Shown: positions 1 to 9,928, numbered from the stretch's first letter. The stretch is 64,000 bases of DNA from Nocardioides marmotae (GCF_013177455.1 NZ_CP053660.1:868001-932000); one strand, 5' to 3'. The notes: a model not told the origin generated them from the letters alone. Translations and numbers: made by a program.

Positions 1-494
1 CGGTGGCGATGGGGATCACCCAGTCGGTGTCGGTGCCCGGCATCGGGCGGGCCTGGTCGGTGGCGCTCGCCGCGCTCTTCGTCGGCCTGGTCGGCTACAC
101 CGTCGGTGGCCGGCTGCGCGTGCCGCCGCTGGTCGTGGTCGTCTCCGCGGTCGTGCCGATGCTCCCCGGCCTCTCGATCTACCGCGGGCTCACCCTGCTC
201 GCCGAGGGCGGCGGCTCGACCAGCGCCGGGCTGCTGGCGATGGTCACGGCCGGCTCGGTCGCGATGGCGCTCTCGGCCGGCGTGATCCTCGGTGAGTACG
301 TCGCCCAGCCGGTCAGGCGCGAGGCGGCCCGGCTCGAGAGCCGGCTGGCCGGCCCCCGGCTCGTCGGGCCGCTGCGCACCCGCCCCGACGGGTCGCAGCG
401 CACCCGACCCCGCCGCAGCCGGCGCACCCGCCGCACCCGCCGCACCCGCCGCAGCAGGCGGGACCGGGCGCCGCACGCCGAGCACGACGCCTGA
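1..494 (+). CDS. Threonine/serine exporter (ThrE-like), C-terminal part, cut by window edge
   Basis: The 5' end lies outside the window; the reading frame is open from base 3 and stops with TGA at 492-494. About 160 residues are visible. At least three hydrophobic segments appear: one around the 'LAALFVGLVGYTVGGRL' stretch, one around 'VVVVSAVVPMLPGLSIYRG', and one around 'VAMALSAGVILGEYVAQP'. This pattern, with a PMLPGLSIYRGL-type loop, is what I recognise from the C-terminal half of ThrE-family threonine/serine exporters in actinobacteria. The last 40 residues are an Arg-rich cytoplasmic tail with repeated RRTR units. The family call is moderately sure; the substrate is inferred. Confidence 0.6.
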   Translation, partial: VAMGITQSVSVPGIGRAWSVALAALFVGLVGYTVGGRLRVPPLVVVVSAVVPMLPGLSIYRGLTLLAEGGGSTSAGLLAMVTAGSVAMALSAGVILGEYVAQPVRREAARLESRLAGPRLVGPLRTRPDGSQRTRPRRSRRTRRTRRTRRSRRDRAPHAEHDA

Positions 495-531
495 TCCCGC
501 CGGGCGGCTCCTCGGGTGGCTCGGCCGGGGG

Positions 532-1374
532 TCAGACGACGGTCGTCTTGGCCGGCATGACCTTCTTCGAGACCCGCGCGACGACGTTCTGGTAGCGCGC
601 ACCGGCGAGCTTGCCGAACCAGTGCAGCGCGTGCGCGTCGCTGCCGACGAGCACGCGGGACTTGTCGGCCAGCACGCCGGCGACGATCACCTCGGCGGCC
701 TTCTCCGGCGTGGTCTTGGCCAGCTTCTTGTCGAAGAACGACGCGGTGCTGGCCTGGTCCTCGCGGGAGGAGACCCGGGCGTTGCGGGCGATGGCGGTCT
801 TGATGCCGCCGGGGTGGACGACGGTGACGCCCACCTGGTGGCCGCCGGCCAGCATCTCGATCCGCAGCGCCTCGGACATGCCGCGCACGGCGTACTTGGT
901 CGCGTTGTAGATCGACTGGCCCGGCATCGAGACCAGGCCGAACAGCGAGGACAGGTTGACGACGTGGCCGTCCCCGGAGGCGATGAGGTGCGGCAGGAAT
1001 GCCTTGGTGCCGTGCAGCACGCCGAGGAAGTTGATGCCGATGATCCAGTCGATGTCGGGGTAGTCGAGGTCGACCAGGTCGCCGGCCAGGGCGACCCCGG
1101 CGTTGTTGACCACGACGTTGACCCGGCCGAACTGGTCGGCGACCGAGGCGGCGTACGCCGTCATCGCGTCGCGGTCGGCGACGTCGAGGCGGTCGGTGCG
1201 CAGCTCGCGGACCCCCGTGGCGCGGACGAGCGCGGCGGTCTCCGCCAGGCCGGTCTCGTCGACGTCGGAGAGCGCGAGCAGCGAGCCGCGGCGGGCGCAG
1301 TCCAGGGCGAGGGCGCGGCCGATGCCGGACCCGGCTCCGGTGATCACGACCACCTTGTTCTCGAGCGTCTTCAT
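532..1374 (-). CDS. SDR family NAD(P)-dependent oxidoreductase
   Basis: 280-residue classical short-chain dehydrogenase. The cofactor motif TGAGSGIG is near residues 11-18, NNAG follows, and the catalytic Tyr-x3-Lys is in 'YNATK'. It would oxidise or reduce a hydroxyl/carbonyl group with NAD(P)H in the cytosol; the substrate is unknown. The ATG start overlaps the stop of the upstream monooxygenase by 4 bp, so the two are translationally coupled. An SDR plus Baeyer-Villiger-type enzyme is a common pair for oxidising an alcohol to a ketone and then to an ester or lactone; that pathway is inference. Confidence 0.88.
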   Translation of the reverse strand: MKTLENKVVVITGAGSGIGRALALDCARRGSLLALSDVDETGLAETAALVRATGVRELRTDRLDVADRDAMTAYAASVADQFGRVNVVVNNAGVALAGDLVDLDYPDIDWIIGINFLGVLHGTKAFLPHLIASGDGHVVNLSSLFGLVSMPGQSIYNATKYAVRGMSEALRIEMLAGGHQVGVTVVHPGGIKTAIARNARVSSREDQASTASFFDKKLAKTTPEKAAEVIVAGVLADKSRVLVGSDAHALHWFGKLAGARYQNVVARVSKKVMPAKTTVV

Positions 1375-2960
1375 GCGGGCACGTCCTCCGTCTGCTGGTG
1401 GGTGGTGGGGGTGGCTGGGGTGCTGCTCGGGGGAGCGGGCTCGCCGCGCACGGCGTACGCGGCGGTGTCGAAGGCGCGCAGCGCGGCGCGGAAGCCGAAC
1501 GTGGTGCGCGGCCACAGGGTGGTGTTGCGGCCGTGCTCGTCGAGGTACCAGCTCGAGCAGCCGCCGCGCTGCCAGACGGTGCGCTTCATCCGCTGCTGGA
1601 GCCGGTCGTTCCAGCCCGCGGCGACGTCCTCGCGCGGCTCGACGGCGGCGTACCGGTTCAGGCGCATCGTGCGCAGCGCCTGGCGCAGGTACTGCACCTG
1701 CGACTCGATCATGAAGACCATCGAGGAGTGGCCCAGGCCGGTGTTGGGGCCGACGAGCAGGAAGAGGTTGGGGAACTCCGGCACGGTCGTGCCCTTGTAC
1801 GCCGCCATGCCCGACTCCCGCCAGCGGTCGGCGAGCGTGCGGCCGCGGCGGCCGACGACGTGCTCGGTGATCGGCAGCTCGGTGGTGTGGAAGCCGGTCG
1901 CCACGATGATCACGTCGACCTCGCGCTCGGTGCCGTCGGCGGTGACCACCGAGGTGGGCGTGACGCGCGCGATCCGGTCGGTCACCAGGTCGACGTTGTC
2001 GGCGGCGAGCGCGGGGTAGTAGGCGTTGCTGATGAGCACCCGCTTGCAGCCGAGCGCGAACTGAGGGGTCACCTTGGCGCGCAGCTCGGGGTCGCGGATG
2101 CCGCGGGCGATGTTGGCCTCGGCGAGCTTGCGGGCGGGGAAGGCGATGGCGGGCTCGAAGGTGAAGGCCGGCACGTAGGTCTCGCGGCCCCAGTAGGTCG
2201 CGGTCCGGTAGGCCTTCTGCACGCCCGGCACGTGGCGCAGGGCGGCGCGCTCGATCCTCGAGTAGCGGCGGTCGTTGCGAGGGATCACCCACGGCGCGGT
2301 GCGCTGGTAGACGTCGAGGCGGCCCGCGACGCGCTGGACCTCCGGCACGATCTGGATCGCCGAGGCGCCGGTGCCGATGACGGCGACCCGCTTGCCGGCG
2401 AGGTCGACGTCGTGGTCCCAGCGGGCGGAGTGGAACAGGTGCCCCGCGAACGTCTCGATGCCCTCGATGTCGGGCAGCTTCGGCTCCGAGAGGCCGCCGG
2501 CGCCGACGACGAGGGTGCGCGCCGACCAGGTGCCTGCCGACGTACGCACCGTCCAGCGGGCGGCCTCGTCGTCCCACGTCGCGTCCTCGACCCGGGTGCC
2601 GAAGCGGAACCGGTCGAGCGTGCCGGACTCGCGGGCGACGCGGCGCAGGTAGGCCTGGATCTCCGGCTGCGGGGAGAAGGAGGAGGTCCACTCGGGGTTG
2701 GGGGCGAAGGAGAAGGAGTAGAGCTGGCTGGGCACGTCGCACGCGGCGCCTGGGTAGGTGTTGTCACGCCAGGTGCCGCCCACCTCCTCGCCCTTCTCGA
2801 TGACGACGAAGTCGCGCTCGCCGTCCTCCTGGAGCTTGATCGCGGCGCAGAGGCCGGCGAACCCGGCGCCCACGACGAGGTGGTCGACGTGGTGGTCGAC
2901 GTGGTGGTCGACGTGGTGGTCGACGTGGCGCACGGCGGGGGTCGCATCGACGGCGGTCAT
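1371..2960 (-). CDS. Flavin-containing (Baeyer-Villiger type) monooxygenase
   Basis: 529-residue FAD/NADPH-dependent monooxygenase. The first Rossmann motif GAGFAG is at residues 31-36 and the second, GTGASA, is in the middle of the protein. The segment FAGHLFHSARWD matches the type I Baeyer-Villiger fingerprint FxGxxxHxxxW(P/D). The expected reaction is insertion of one oxygen atom next to a ketone; the substrate is unknown. Just before the FAD fold the N-terminus carries four copies of His-Val-Asp-His, encoded by a 12-bp tandem repeat. It heads an operon with the downstream SDR and is divergent from a TetR gene across a shared inverted repeat, so control by that TetR is likely. I see no good Shine-Dalgarno before the ATG at 2960. 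Confidence 0.88.
   Translation of the reverse strand: MTAVDATPAVRHVDHHVDHHVDHHVDHLVVGAGFAGLCAAIKLQEDGERDFVVIEKGEEVGGTWRDNTYPGAACDVPSQLYSFSFAPNPEWTSSFSPQPEIQAYLRRVARESGTLDRFRFGTRVEDATWDDEAARWTVRTSAGTWSARTLVVGAGGLSEPKLPDIEGIETFAGHLFHSARWDHDVDLAGKRVAVIGTGASAIQIVPEVQRVAGRLDVYQRTAPWVIPRNDRRYSRIERAALRHVPGVQKAYRTATYWGRETYVPAFTFEPAIAFPARKLAEANIARGIRDPELRAKVTPQFALGCKRVLISNAYYPALAADNVDLVTDRIARVTPTSVVTADGTEREVDVIIVATGFHTTELPITEHVVGRRGRTLADRWRESGMAAYKGTTVPEFPNLFLLVGPNTGLGHSSMVFMIESQVQYLRQALRTMRLNRYAAVEPREDVAAGWNDRLQQRMKRTVWQRGGCSSWYLDEHGRNTTLWPRTTFGFRAALRAFDTAAYAVRGEPAPPSSTPATPTTHQQTEDVPA
2879..2926. repeat. Four perfect 12-bp tandem repeats in the monooxygenase N-terminus
   Basis: The unit GGTGGTCGACGT occurs four times head to tail and encodes (HVDH)x4 on the minus strand. 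Because it is in frame, slippage would change the number of HVDH units without a frameshift. Each unit contains a GTCGAC palindrome. Confidence 0.95.
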
Positions 2961-2980
2961 GGTCCGGCACGGTATTGCCA

Positions 2981-3004
2981 CTATTGAACGAGCGTCAATA
3001 GAAT
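2981..3004. promoter_or_regulatory. TetR-type operator and divergent promoter
   Basis: A perfect inverted repeat, CTATTGA-7 bp-TCAATAG (2981-3001), lies between the monooxygenase and tetR. On the plus strand TAGAAT (2999-3004) is a good -10 element placed 7 bases before the GTG at 3012. On the minus strand the left arm reads TTGACG, a good -35 for the monooxygenase. A TetR protein bound here would block both promoters, the usual autoregulation logic. Binding itself is inferred. Confidence 0.6.
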
Positions 3005-3011
3005 GGGGGGC

Positions 3012-3614
3012 GTGAGGCCACCCACACGCACCCGGCTCGCGCCCGAGGCGCGCAGGACCCAGCTGCTCGACCTCGGCGTCCGGTTGCTCGCGACCCGGTC
3101 GCTGGAGGAGCTGTCGATCGATGTGCTGGCCGAGGAGGCCGGCATCAGCCGGGGGCTGCTCTACCACTACTTCGGCGGCAAGCAGGCCTTCCACGAGGCC
3201 GTCGTGCGGCACGCCGCCGACGACCTGATCGCCCAGACCGCCCCGCCCGAGGGCGGCGAGCCGCTCGAGCGGCTGCTCGCGTCGGTCACGGCGTACGTCG
3301 ACTACGTCATCGCCAACCACGCCGGCTACCAGTCGCTGGTCAAGGCGGCCGCGAGCGGCAACGACGTGCTGCGCGAGATCTACGAGGACGCCCGGTCCGC
3401 GCTGACCGGGCGGATCTTCACCGAGGACCCGTGGGGCGACCTGATCCCCGACACCCCGGTCAACCGGCTCATCGTCCGCGGCTGGTCGGCGATGGTCGAG
3501 GAGCTCGTCCTCGCCTGGGTCGCCGACCCCGCCGACGTACCCCGCGACCGGCTGCTCGAGCTGGCCGCCGGGTCGTTGCCGGCGTTGGTGGAGTCGGCCG
3601 CCGGCCCCTTGTAA
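3012..3614 (+). CDS. TetR/AcrR family transcriptional regulator
   Basis: About 200 residues. The N-terminal helix-turn-helix is typical of the family ('LSIDVLAEEAGISRGLLYHYFGGKQAFHEAV' region, residues about 31-61), followed by a helical ligand-binding domain. I chose GTG 3012 because the -10 hexamer TAGAAT ends 7 bases upstream, consistent with a leaderless message; an ATG at 3003 in the same frame is the alternative and adds three residues. It is divergent from the monooxygenase-SDR operon, so it probably represses that operon in response to the substrate. The stop codon sits inside a long palindrome shared with the convergent rocD. Confidence 0.9.
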   Translation: MRPPTRTRLAPEARRTQLLDLGVRLLATRSLEELSIDVLAEEAGISRGLLYHYFGGKQAFHEAVVRHAADDLIAQTAPPEGGEPLERLLASVTAYVDYVIANHAGYQSLVKAAASGNDVLREIYEDARSALTGRIFTEDPWGDLIPDTPVNRLIVRGWSAMVEELVLAWVADPADVPRDRLLELAAGSLPALVESAAGPL

Positions 3615-3678
3615 CGCATCGTCCGCCACTGTTCCTGCACGCTGCAGCGTGCAGGTAGTGCAGCGAACGATCCGTTAC
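3611..3678. terminator. 68-bp imperfect palindrome between convergent tetR and rocD
   Basis: Two 34-base arms meet at 3644/3645; 27 of 34 positions pair, with perfect outer GTAACG/CGTTAC and a perfect 22-bp core CCTGCACGCTG/CAGCGTGCAGG. It includes the tetR stop codon and ends 32 bp before the rocD stop. There is no U-tract, so it is either a bidirectional hairpin terminator of the actinobacterial type or an extragenic palindromic repeat. Confidence 0.7.
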
Positions 3679-3710
3679 ATGCCCGGGCGCGGCCGGCCGC
3701 CGGCCCCGGG

Positions 3711-4934
<1,224 letters not shown>

Positions 4935-4960
4935 CGAGCCTCCTTCGGGTCGCCACCAGG

Positions 4961-4971
4961 TTGTCAGACAA
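4961..4971. promoter_or_regulatory. FadR/GntR-type operator upstream of rocD
   Basis: TTGTCAGACAA is a perfect palindrome fitting the FadR-subfamily GntR consensus TnGTnnnACnA exactly. It lies 26 bp upstream of the rocD ATG. No GntR gene is in the window, so the regulator would act in trans. Confidence 0.5.
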
Positions 4972-4997
4972 TCTGGCAGACGACCGCATCGTCGCGC

Positions 4998-6458
4998 CTA
5001 CGGCGCAGGCAAGGTCACCTCGATCGTGGTGTGACCCGGCCGACTCGCCAAACCGACGGTGCCGCCGTGGGCCGCGACGATGGCCGCGACCAGCGCCAGG
5101 CCCAACCCCGTGCCGCCTCCGGCGCCGCCGCCGCTGCCGCCGGACCCGTCGCCGCGGGTGCGGGAGGCGTCCCCGCGGACGAACCGCTCGAAGGCGGTGT
5201 CGGCCAGCTCGGGCGGGAAGCCCGGCCCGTCGTCGGAGACCGCGAACCCGTGCGCCGTGCCGCGCACCGTCACCGTCGTCCCGGGCGGGGTGTGCGTGCG
5301 GGCGTTGGTCAGCAGGTTGGTGACCACCTGGTGCAGCCGCAGCTCGTCGCCGATCACCTCCACCGACTCCTCGGGCAGCTCGAGGCGCCAGTGGTGGTCC
5401 GGCGCCAGCACCCGGGCGTCCTCGGTGGCCTCGAGCAGCAGCCGGGTCAGGTCCACCGGCTCGCGGGCGAGCGGCCGCCCGGCGTCGAGCCGGGCGAGCA
5501 GCAGCAGGTCCTCGACCAGCGCCGTCATCCGCGCGGCCTCCTCCTCGACCTTGTCCAGGGCGGTCGCGGCCGCGGCAGGGTCGTCCGGCCGGCGGCGGGC
5601 CAGCTCGGTGTAGCCGGCGATGGTGGCCAGCGGCGTGCGCAGCTCGTGGGAGGCGTCGGCGACGAAGCGGCGCACCTGCTGCTCGCTGCGGTGCCGGGCG
5701 CGCAGCGCGGTCTCGACGTGGGCGAGCAGGGCATCGAGGGCCGCACCGACCTGGCCGACCTCGGTCCGCTCGTCGGTGAGGTGGGCGGGCACCCGCTCGG
5801 CGAGCCGGATGTCGCCGCTCGCGAGCGGGAGGTCGGCGACGGTGTGCGCGGTCGCGGCCACCTCGCGCAGCGGGCGCAGCTGGCGACGTACGACGACCAG
5901 GGCGGCGCCGCCGCCGGCCAGCAGGGCGGCGAGGGCGAGGACGGCCTCCCAGGCGAGGAGGTTCGCGACGGCGTCGTCGACGTCGGACGTGGGCAGCCCG
6001 GCCGCGACGGTGCCCTCCGCCGAGACCGCCACCCGGTAGCGGCCGAGCCCGGCGAGGTCCACCTCGTGCGGCTCGCCGTCGGAGGGGAGCCCGTCGAGCT
6101 GGTCGCTGACCTCGTCGGTGACCGCGACCTGCTCGACCAGGCCGCGGGGGCCCTGGGTGAGCACCGTGCCGACCCACGCGGGCTCGGTGTCGTCGTAGCG
6201 GCCGGCGCTGAGCGTGCCGACCTCGTCGCCCGGCCCGCGGTCCGGGCCGCCGTGCCCCGGCCCGGGGCCGTCGGGGAAACCGAGGTCCCGGCCCCGCTCG
6301 GAGCGCTCCAGGGCCCGGGCGACGTCCTGGTCGAGCTGGCCGGTCAGGTAGGAGCGCACCGCGAAGGTCGTCGCGGTGCCGACCAGCAGGGAGACCAGCA
6401 GCGCGATCGCGGTGGTGGTGAGCACCAGCCGCGCGGTCAGCGACCGCGGGAGGGACAT
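4998..6458 (-). CDS. Two-component sensor histidine kinase
   Basis: 486-residue membrane kinase. It has an N-terminal membrane segment (about 10-33), an extracellular sensor of about 115 residues rich in Gly/Pro/Asp, a second membrane segment near residues 165-190, a HAMP region, a dimerisation domain with the phospho-His in 'DASHELRTPL', then the N, G1 and G2 ATPase boxes ('LLTNARTH', 'DDGPGF', 'GTGLGLALV'). A Gly/Ser-rich insert lies just before G2. The start overlaps the stop of the response regulator by one base (TGATG). It probably phosphorylates that partner; the signal is unknown. Confidence 0.92.
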   Translation of the reverse strand: MSLPRSLTARLVLTTTAIALLVSLLVGTATTFAVRSYLTGQLDQDVARALERSERGRDLGFPDGPGPGHGGPDRGPGDEVGTLSAGRYDDTEPAWVGTVLTQGPRGLVEQVAVTDEVSDQLDGLPSDGEPHEVDLAGLGRYRVAVSAEGTVAAGLPTSDVDDAVANLLAWEAVLALAALLAGGGAALVVVRRQLRPLREVAATAHTVADLPLASGDIRLAERVPAHLTDERTEVGQVGAALDALLAHVETALRARHRSEQQVRRFVADASHELRTPLATIAGYTELARRRPDDPAAAATALDKVEEEAARMTALVEDLLLLARLDAGRPLAREPVDLTRLLLEATEDARVLAPDHHWRLELPEESVEVIGDELRLHQVVTNLLTNARTHTPPGTTVTVRGTAHGFAVSDDGPGFPPELADTAFERFVRGDASRTRGDGSGGSGGGAGGGTGLGLALVAAIVAAHGGTVGLASRPGHTTIEVTLPAP

Positions 6459-7192
6459 CAGGCGGCCGGCTTCAGCACGTACCCCGCGCCGCGCACGGTG
6501 TGGATCATCGGCGCGCGGCCGGCGTCGATCTTCTTGCGCAGGTAGGAGATGTAGAGCTCCACGACGTTGGCCTGCCCGCCGAAGTCGTAGTTCCAGACCC
6601 GGTCGAGGATCTGGGCCTTGCTCAGCACCCGGCGCGGGTTGCGCATGAGGAAGCGCAGCAGCTCGAACTCGGTGTTGGTCAGCGTGATCTCCTCACCACC
6701 GCGGAAGACCTCGTGGCTGTCCTCGTCGAGGGTCAGGTCGCCGACGGTGAGGACCGAGGAGGCCGCGGCCTGCTGGGCGCCCGCGCGGCGCATCAGCCCG
6801 CGCAGCCGGGCGACGACCTCCTCGAGGGAGAACGGCTTGGTCACGTAGTCGTCGCCGCCGGCGGTCAGGCCGGCGATCCGGTCCTCCACGGCGTCGCGGG
6901 CGGTGAGGAAGACGACCGGCAGGTCCGGGTCGGTCGCGCGCATCCGACGCAGCACCTCGAGGCCGTCGAGGTCGGGCAGCATGATGTCGAGGACCACCGC
7001 GTCCGGCCGCTGCTCGCGCGCCAGCGTCACCGCCCTGGCGCCGGTGTGGGCGACCTCGACCTGCCAGCCCTCGTAGCGCAGCGCCATCGCGATCAGCTCG
7101 GCCAGGTTGACCTCGTCGTCCACGACGAGCACCCGCAGGGGCGAGCCGTCCGGCCGGGTGAGGGCCGGGCCGGGAGGGCGGGCAGCGTCCAT
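6458..7192 (-). CDS. OmpR/PhoB-family response regulator
   Basis: 244 residues. Receiver domain: acidic pocket in 'VVDDE', phospho-acceptor Asp in 'VVLDIMLPD', conserved Thr in 'FLTARD' and Lys in 'YVTKPF'. The C-terminal winged-helix DNA-binding domain has 'LTNTEFELLRFLMRNPRRVLS' and ends 'RGAGYVLKPAA'. It resembles the MtrA/TcrA-type regulators of actinobacteria. It is encoded first and overlaps its histidine kinase by one base. The ATG at 7192 was chosen because the receiver fold begins about 18 residues in; a -10-like TAGTTT lies upstream. Target genes cannot be told from the window. Confidence 0.93.
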   Translation of the reverse strand: MDAARPPGPALTRPDGSPLRVLVVDDEVNLAELIAMALRYEGWQVEVAHTGARAVTLAREQRPDAVVLDIMLPDLDGLEVLRRMRATDPDLPVVFLTARDAVEDRIAGLTAGGDDYVTKPFSLEEVVARLRGLMRRAGAQQAAASSVLTVGDLTLDEDSHEVFRGGEEITLTNTEFELLRFLMRNPRRVLSKAQILDRVWNYDFGGQANVVELYISYLRKKIDAGRAPMIHTVRGAGYVLKPAA

Positions 7193-7281
7193 GGGAGCCA
7201 CCGTCCCGAAACTACCTGTGCGCCGGCTGTGAGCCCGCGCAGCGAGGGATGTGGCCGCGGCGGGCCGGGTATCGGTGCGCC

Positions 7282-8217
7282 ATGACCAAGCCACGTCCGG
7301 GGGACGTCGTCGTGATCACCGGGGCATCGAGCGGCATCGGCCGGGCCACCGCCCTGGCCGCGGCCGCCGCGGGCGCCCACCTCGTGCTCGCCGCCCGCGG
7401 GGTCGGCTCGCTGGACCTGGTCGCCGCGGAGTGCGACGACGCCGGCGCCGCCTCGACCACGGTGGTGCCGACCGACGTGGGTGACGACGCCGCGGTCCGC
7501 GCGCTCGTGGAGACCGTCCTGGACCGGCACGGCCGCATCGACGCCTTCGTCAACTCCGCGGGCGTCGTCGCCTACGGGCGCACCGAGGAGGTCCCGCAGG
7601 AGGTCTTCGACGGGGTGCTGCGCACCAACCTGGTCGGCTCGGCCAACGTCGCGCGCCACGTCGTACCCGTCCTGCGTGACCAGGACGCCGGCACGCTCAC
7701 GCTCGTGGGCTCGGTGATCGGCCACATCGCGGTGCCGGGGATGACGGCGTACGCCGTGAGCAAGTGGGGCGTGCGCTCCCTCGCCCGCCACCTCGCGCTC
7801 GAGAACGCCGACAAGCGCGGCGTCACGATCTCCTACGTCGCCCCGGGCGGCGTGGACACCCCGATCTACCGCCAGGCCGCCAACTACGACGGCTTCCAGG
7901 GCCGTCCGCCGCCGCCGGTGGCCAGCCCCGAGCGGGTCGCGCGGCAGATCCTGTCGCGGTTGGGGCGCGAGAACGCCTGGTCGCAGCTGCTGGTGAGCAA
8001 CGAGGTGATCCGCTTCGGGTTCAACGCGGTGCCCTTCGTCTACGACGCGGTCATCGGCCCCTTCTTCCGCCACGGTGCGATCGACCTGCTCCAGCCGGTC
8101 GAACCGACCACCGGCAACGTGCTCGCCTCCAGGCAGAGCGGCAACACGCTCCACGGCGAGCAGGGCAGCGCGCTGACCGGCATCGCCCGCAACGTCCTCG
8201 CCACGCTGCGCGGGTGA
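7282..8217 (+). CDS. SDR family oxidoreductase
   Basis: 311-residue short-chain dehydrogenase with TGASSGIG near residues 12-19, 'NSAG' and the catalytic 'YAVSK'. The C-terminal 60 residues are longer than a classical SDR and contain a hydrophobic stretch before a polar tail, as in many actinobacterial SDRs of lipid metabolism. An ATG at 7249 is also in frame, but the conserved fold begins right after the ATG at 7282. It is divergent from the two-component system and followed 5 bp later by the FAD oxidoreductase, with which it forms an operon. Substrate unknown. Confidence 0.88.
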   Translation: MTKPRPGDVVVITGASSGIGRATALAAAAAGAHLVLAARGVGSLDLVAAECDDAGAASTTVVPTDVGDDAAVRALVETVLDRHGRIDAFVNSAGVVAYGRTEEVPQEVFDGVLRTNLVGSANVARHVVPVLRDQDAGTLTLVGSVIGHIAVPGMTAYAVSKWGVRSLARHLALENADKRGVTISYVAPGGVDTPIYRQAANYDGFQGRPPPPVASPERVARQILSRLGRENAWSQLLVSNEVIRFGFNAVPFVYDAVIGPFFRHGAIDLLQPVEPTTGNVLASRQSGNTLHGEQGSALTGIARNVLATLRG

Positions 8218-8222
8218 GCGGC

Positions 8223-9812
8223 ATGGACACGACGTACGACGCCGTCATCATCGGTGCGGGCCCCAACGGCCTGGTCGCCGCCAACCACCTGCTCGACCGC
8301 GGCTGGTCGGTGCTGGTCCTCGAGGCGCAGCCGGACGTGGGCGGCGCGGTCCGCAGCGACCGCGAGCTGCACCCCGACTACGTCCACGACACGTTCAGCG
8401 CGTTCTACCCGCTGGCCGCGGCCTCGCCCACGATCCAGTCCTTCGGCCTCGAGGAGCACGGCCTGCGCTGGGTGCACAGCCCCGGCGTGCTCGGCCACTG
8501 CCTGCCGTCGGGGGAGTGGGCCATGCTGCACCGCGACCGCGCGGTGACCGCGGCGCTGATGGACGCCCAGCACCCCGGCGACGGGGACGCCTGGCTGCGG
8601 CTGTGCGAGACCTGGGACGCCATCGGCGACCAGATCGTCGGCGCGCTGCTCACGCCGTTCCCGCCGGTGCGTCCCGCGGTCGGGGCGCTGGCGCGGCTGC
8701 CGAAGGTCGGCGGGCTGCAGTTCGTCAAGGAGATGCTCACCCCGGTCGTCGACCTCGGCCGGCACCGCTTCGGCGGCGTCGCCCCGCGGATCCTGCTCGC
8801 CGGCAACGCCGGCCACTCCGACATCCCGCTCGGCGCGCCCGGCTCGGGGCTGATGGGCCTGCTGCTGACCATGCTCGGCCAGACGGTGGGCTACCCCGTG
8901 CCGGAGGGCGGCGCGGGCATGCTCACCCAGGCGATGGCCTCGCGGGTCCGCGCGCTGGGCGGCACGATCCGCTGCGAGGCCGAGGCGACCCGGATCGAGG
9001 TCGAGCGCGGCCGGGCCGTCGCCGTCCGCACCCGTGACGGGGAGCGGTACGCCGCCACGCACGCCGTCGTCGCCGACGTCGCCGCCCCGCACCTCTACGG
9101 CGGCCTGGTCGCCGCCGAGGACCTCCCGGCCAGCACGATGCGGAAGATGGAGTCCTTCGAGCTCGACCCCGGGACCGTCAAGGTCGACTGGGCCCTCGAC
9201 GGGCCCGTCCCGTGGAAGAGCGAGCCGCCGCGCGCGCCGGGCACCTTCCACGTCGCCGACTCCGTGGAGCAGATGGCCGAGGCGCTGCACCACGTCAACG
9301 GCCGCACCGTGCCGGCCCGGCCGTTCCTGCTGGCCGGCCAGATGACCACCTCCGACCCGACCCGGTCGCCGGCGGGCACCGAGTCGTTGTGGGCCTACAC
9401 CCACGTGCCGCAGGAGGTCGCCCGCGACCTGGGCGAGGACCCGGTGACCGGGCGGTGGGACCGCGACGAGTGCGAGCGCTTCGCCGACCGGATGCAGGCG
9501 CGGATCGAGGAGCTCGCGCCCGGGTTCGGCTCGACGGTGGTCGCCCGGCGCGTGCTCGGCCCGCACGAGATGCAGGCCCGCAACGCCAACCTGATCGGCG
9601 GCGCCATCAACGGCGGCACCTCCCAGCTCCACCAGGAGCTGGTCTTCCGGCCCGTGCCCGGCCTCGGCCGCTCCGAGACGCCGGTCAAGGGGCTCTACCT
9701 CGGCTCGGCCTCGGCCCACCCGGGCGGCGGCGTGCACGGGGCCTGCGGGATGAACGCCGCGCGCGCGGCCGTCGCCCACCGGCGCGTGCGCCGCGTCGTG
9801 CGCGGTCGCTGA
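8223..9812 (+). CDS. Phytoene desaturase-like NAD(P)/FAD-dependent oxidoreductase
   Basis: 529 residues of the phytoene dehydrogenase/PYROXD2 superfamily. The N-terminal FAD motif is 'GAGPNGLVAANHL' (about 11-23) with an acidic ribose-binding Glu in 'VLEAQ'. The C-terminal FAD-binding segment is 'GLYLGSASAHPGGGVHGACGMNAARAA', a shape typical of carotenoid-type oxidoreductases. No other carotenoid gene (crtB, crtE) is nearby, so the substrate may be a polyisoprenoid or another lipid. It follows an SDR after 5 bp and is convergent with the small acidic gene at 9958. Confidence 0.82.
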   Translation: MDTTYDAVIIGAGPNGLVAANHLLDRGWSVLVLEAQPDVGGAVRSDRELHPDYVHDTFSAFYPLAAASPTIQSFGLEEHGLRWVHSPGVLGHCLPSGEWAMLHRDRAVTAALMDAQHPGDGDAWLRLCETWDAIGDQIVGALLTPFPPVRPAVGALARLPKVGGLQFVKEMLTPVVDLGRHRFGGVAPRILLAGNAGHSDIPLGAPGSGLMGLLLTMLGQTVGYPVPEGGAGMLTQAMASRVRALGGTIRCEAEATRIEVERGRAVAVRTRDGERYAATHAVVADVAAPHLYGGLVAAEDLPASTMRKMESFELDPGTVKVDWALDGPVPWKSEPPRAPGTFHVADSVEQMAEALHHVNGRTVPARPFLLAGQMTTSDPTRSPAGTESLWAYTHVPQEVARDLGEDPVTGRWDRDECERFADRMQARIEELAPGFGSTVVARRVLGPHEMQARNANLIGGAINGGTSQLHQELVFRPVPGLGRSETPVKGLYLGSASAHPGGGVHGACGMNAARAAVAHRRVRRVVRGR

Positions 9813-9864
9813 CGGCGTACGTCCGCGGCTGCGGCCCGGGCTGATCCCCGCTCGGCGACGACGA

Positions 9865-9918
9865 CGGGGTCGTGTGCCCCTCGACGCGTGGTGGCGCGTC
9901 CGCAGGCACACGACCCCG
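9865..9918. repeat. 54-bp two-tier palindrome after the oxidoreductase
   Basis: Outer arms CGGGGTCGTGTGCC and GGCACACGACCCCG (14 bp, perfect) enclose inner arms GACGCG/CGCGTC around a 6-base loop, all sharing one symmetry axis at 9891.5. The outer word GGTCGTGTGCC recurs in the same architecture at 27011-27058. It may end transcription of the plus-strand operon or be a dispersed repeat. Confidence 0.75.
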
Positions 9919-9928
9919 TGGTCGCGCG

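Noticed and set aside
8223..9812. Carotenoid biosynthesis cluster
   Set aside because: No crtE, crtB or lycopene cyclase near the phytoene-desaturase-like gene.
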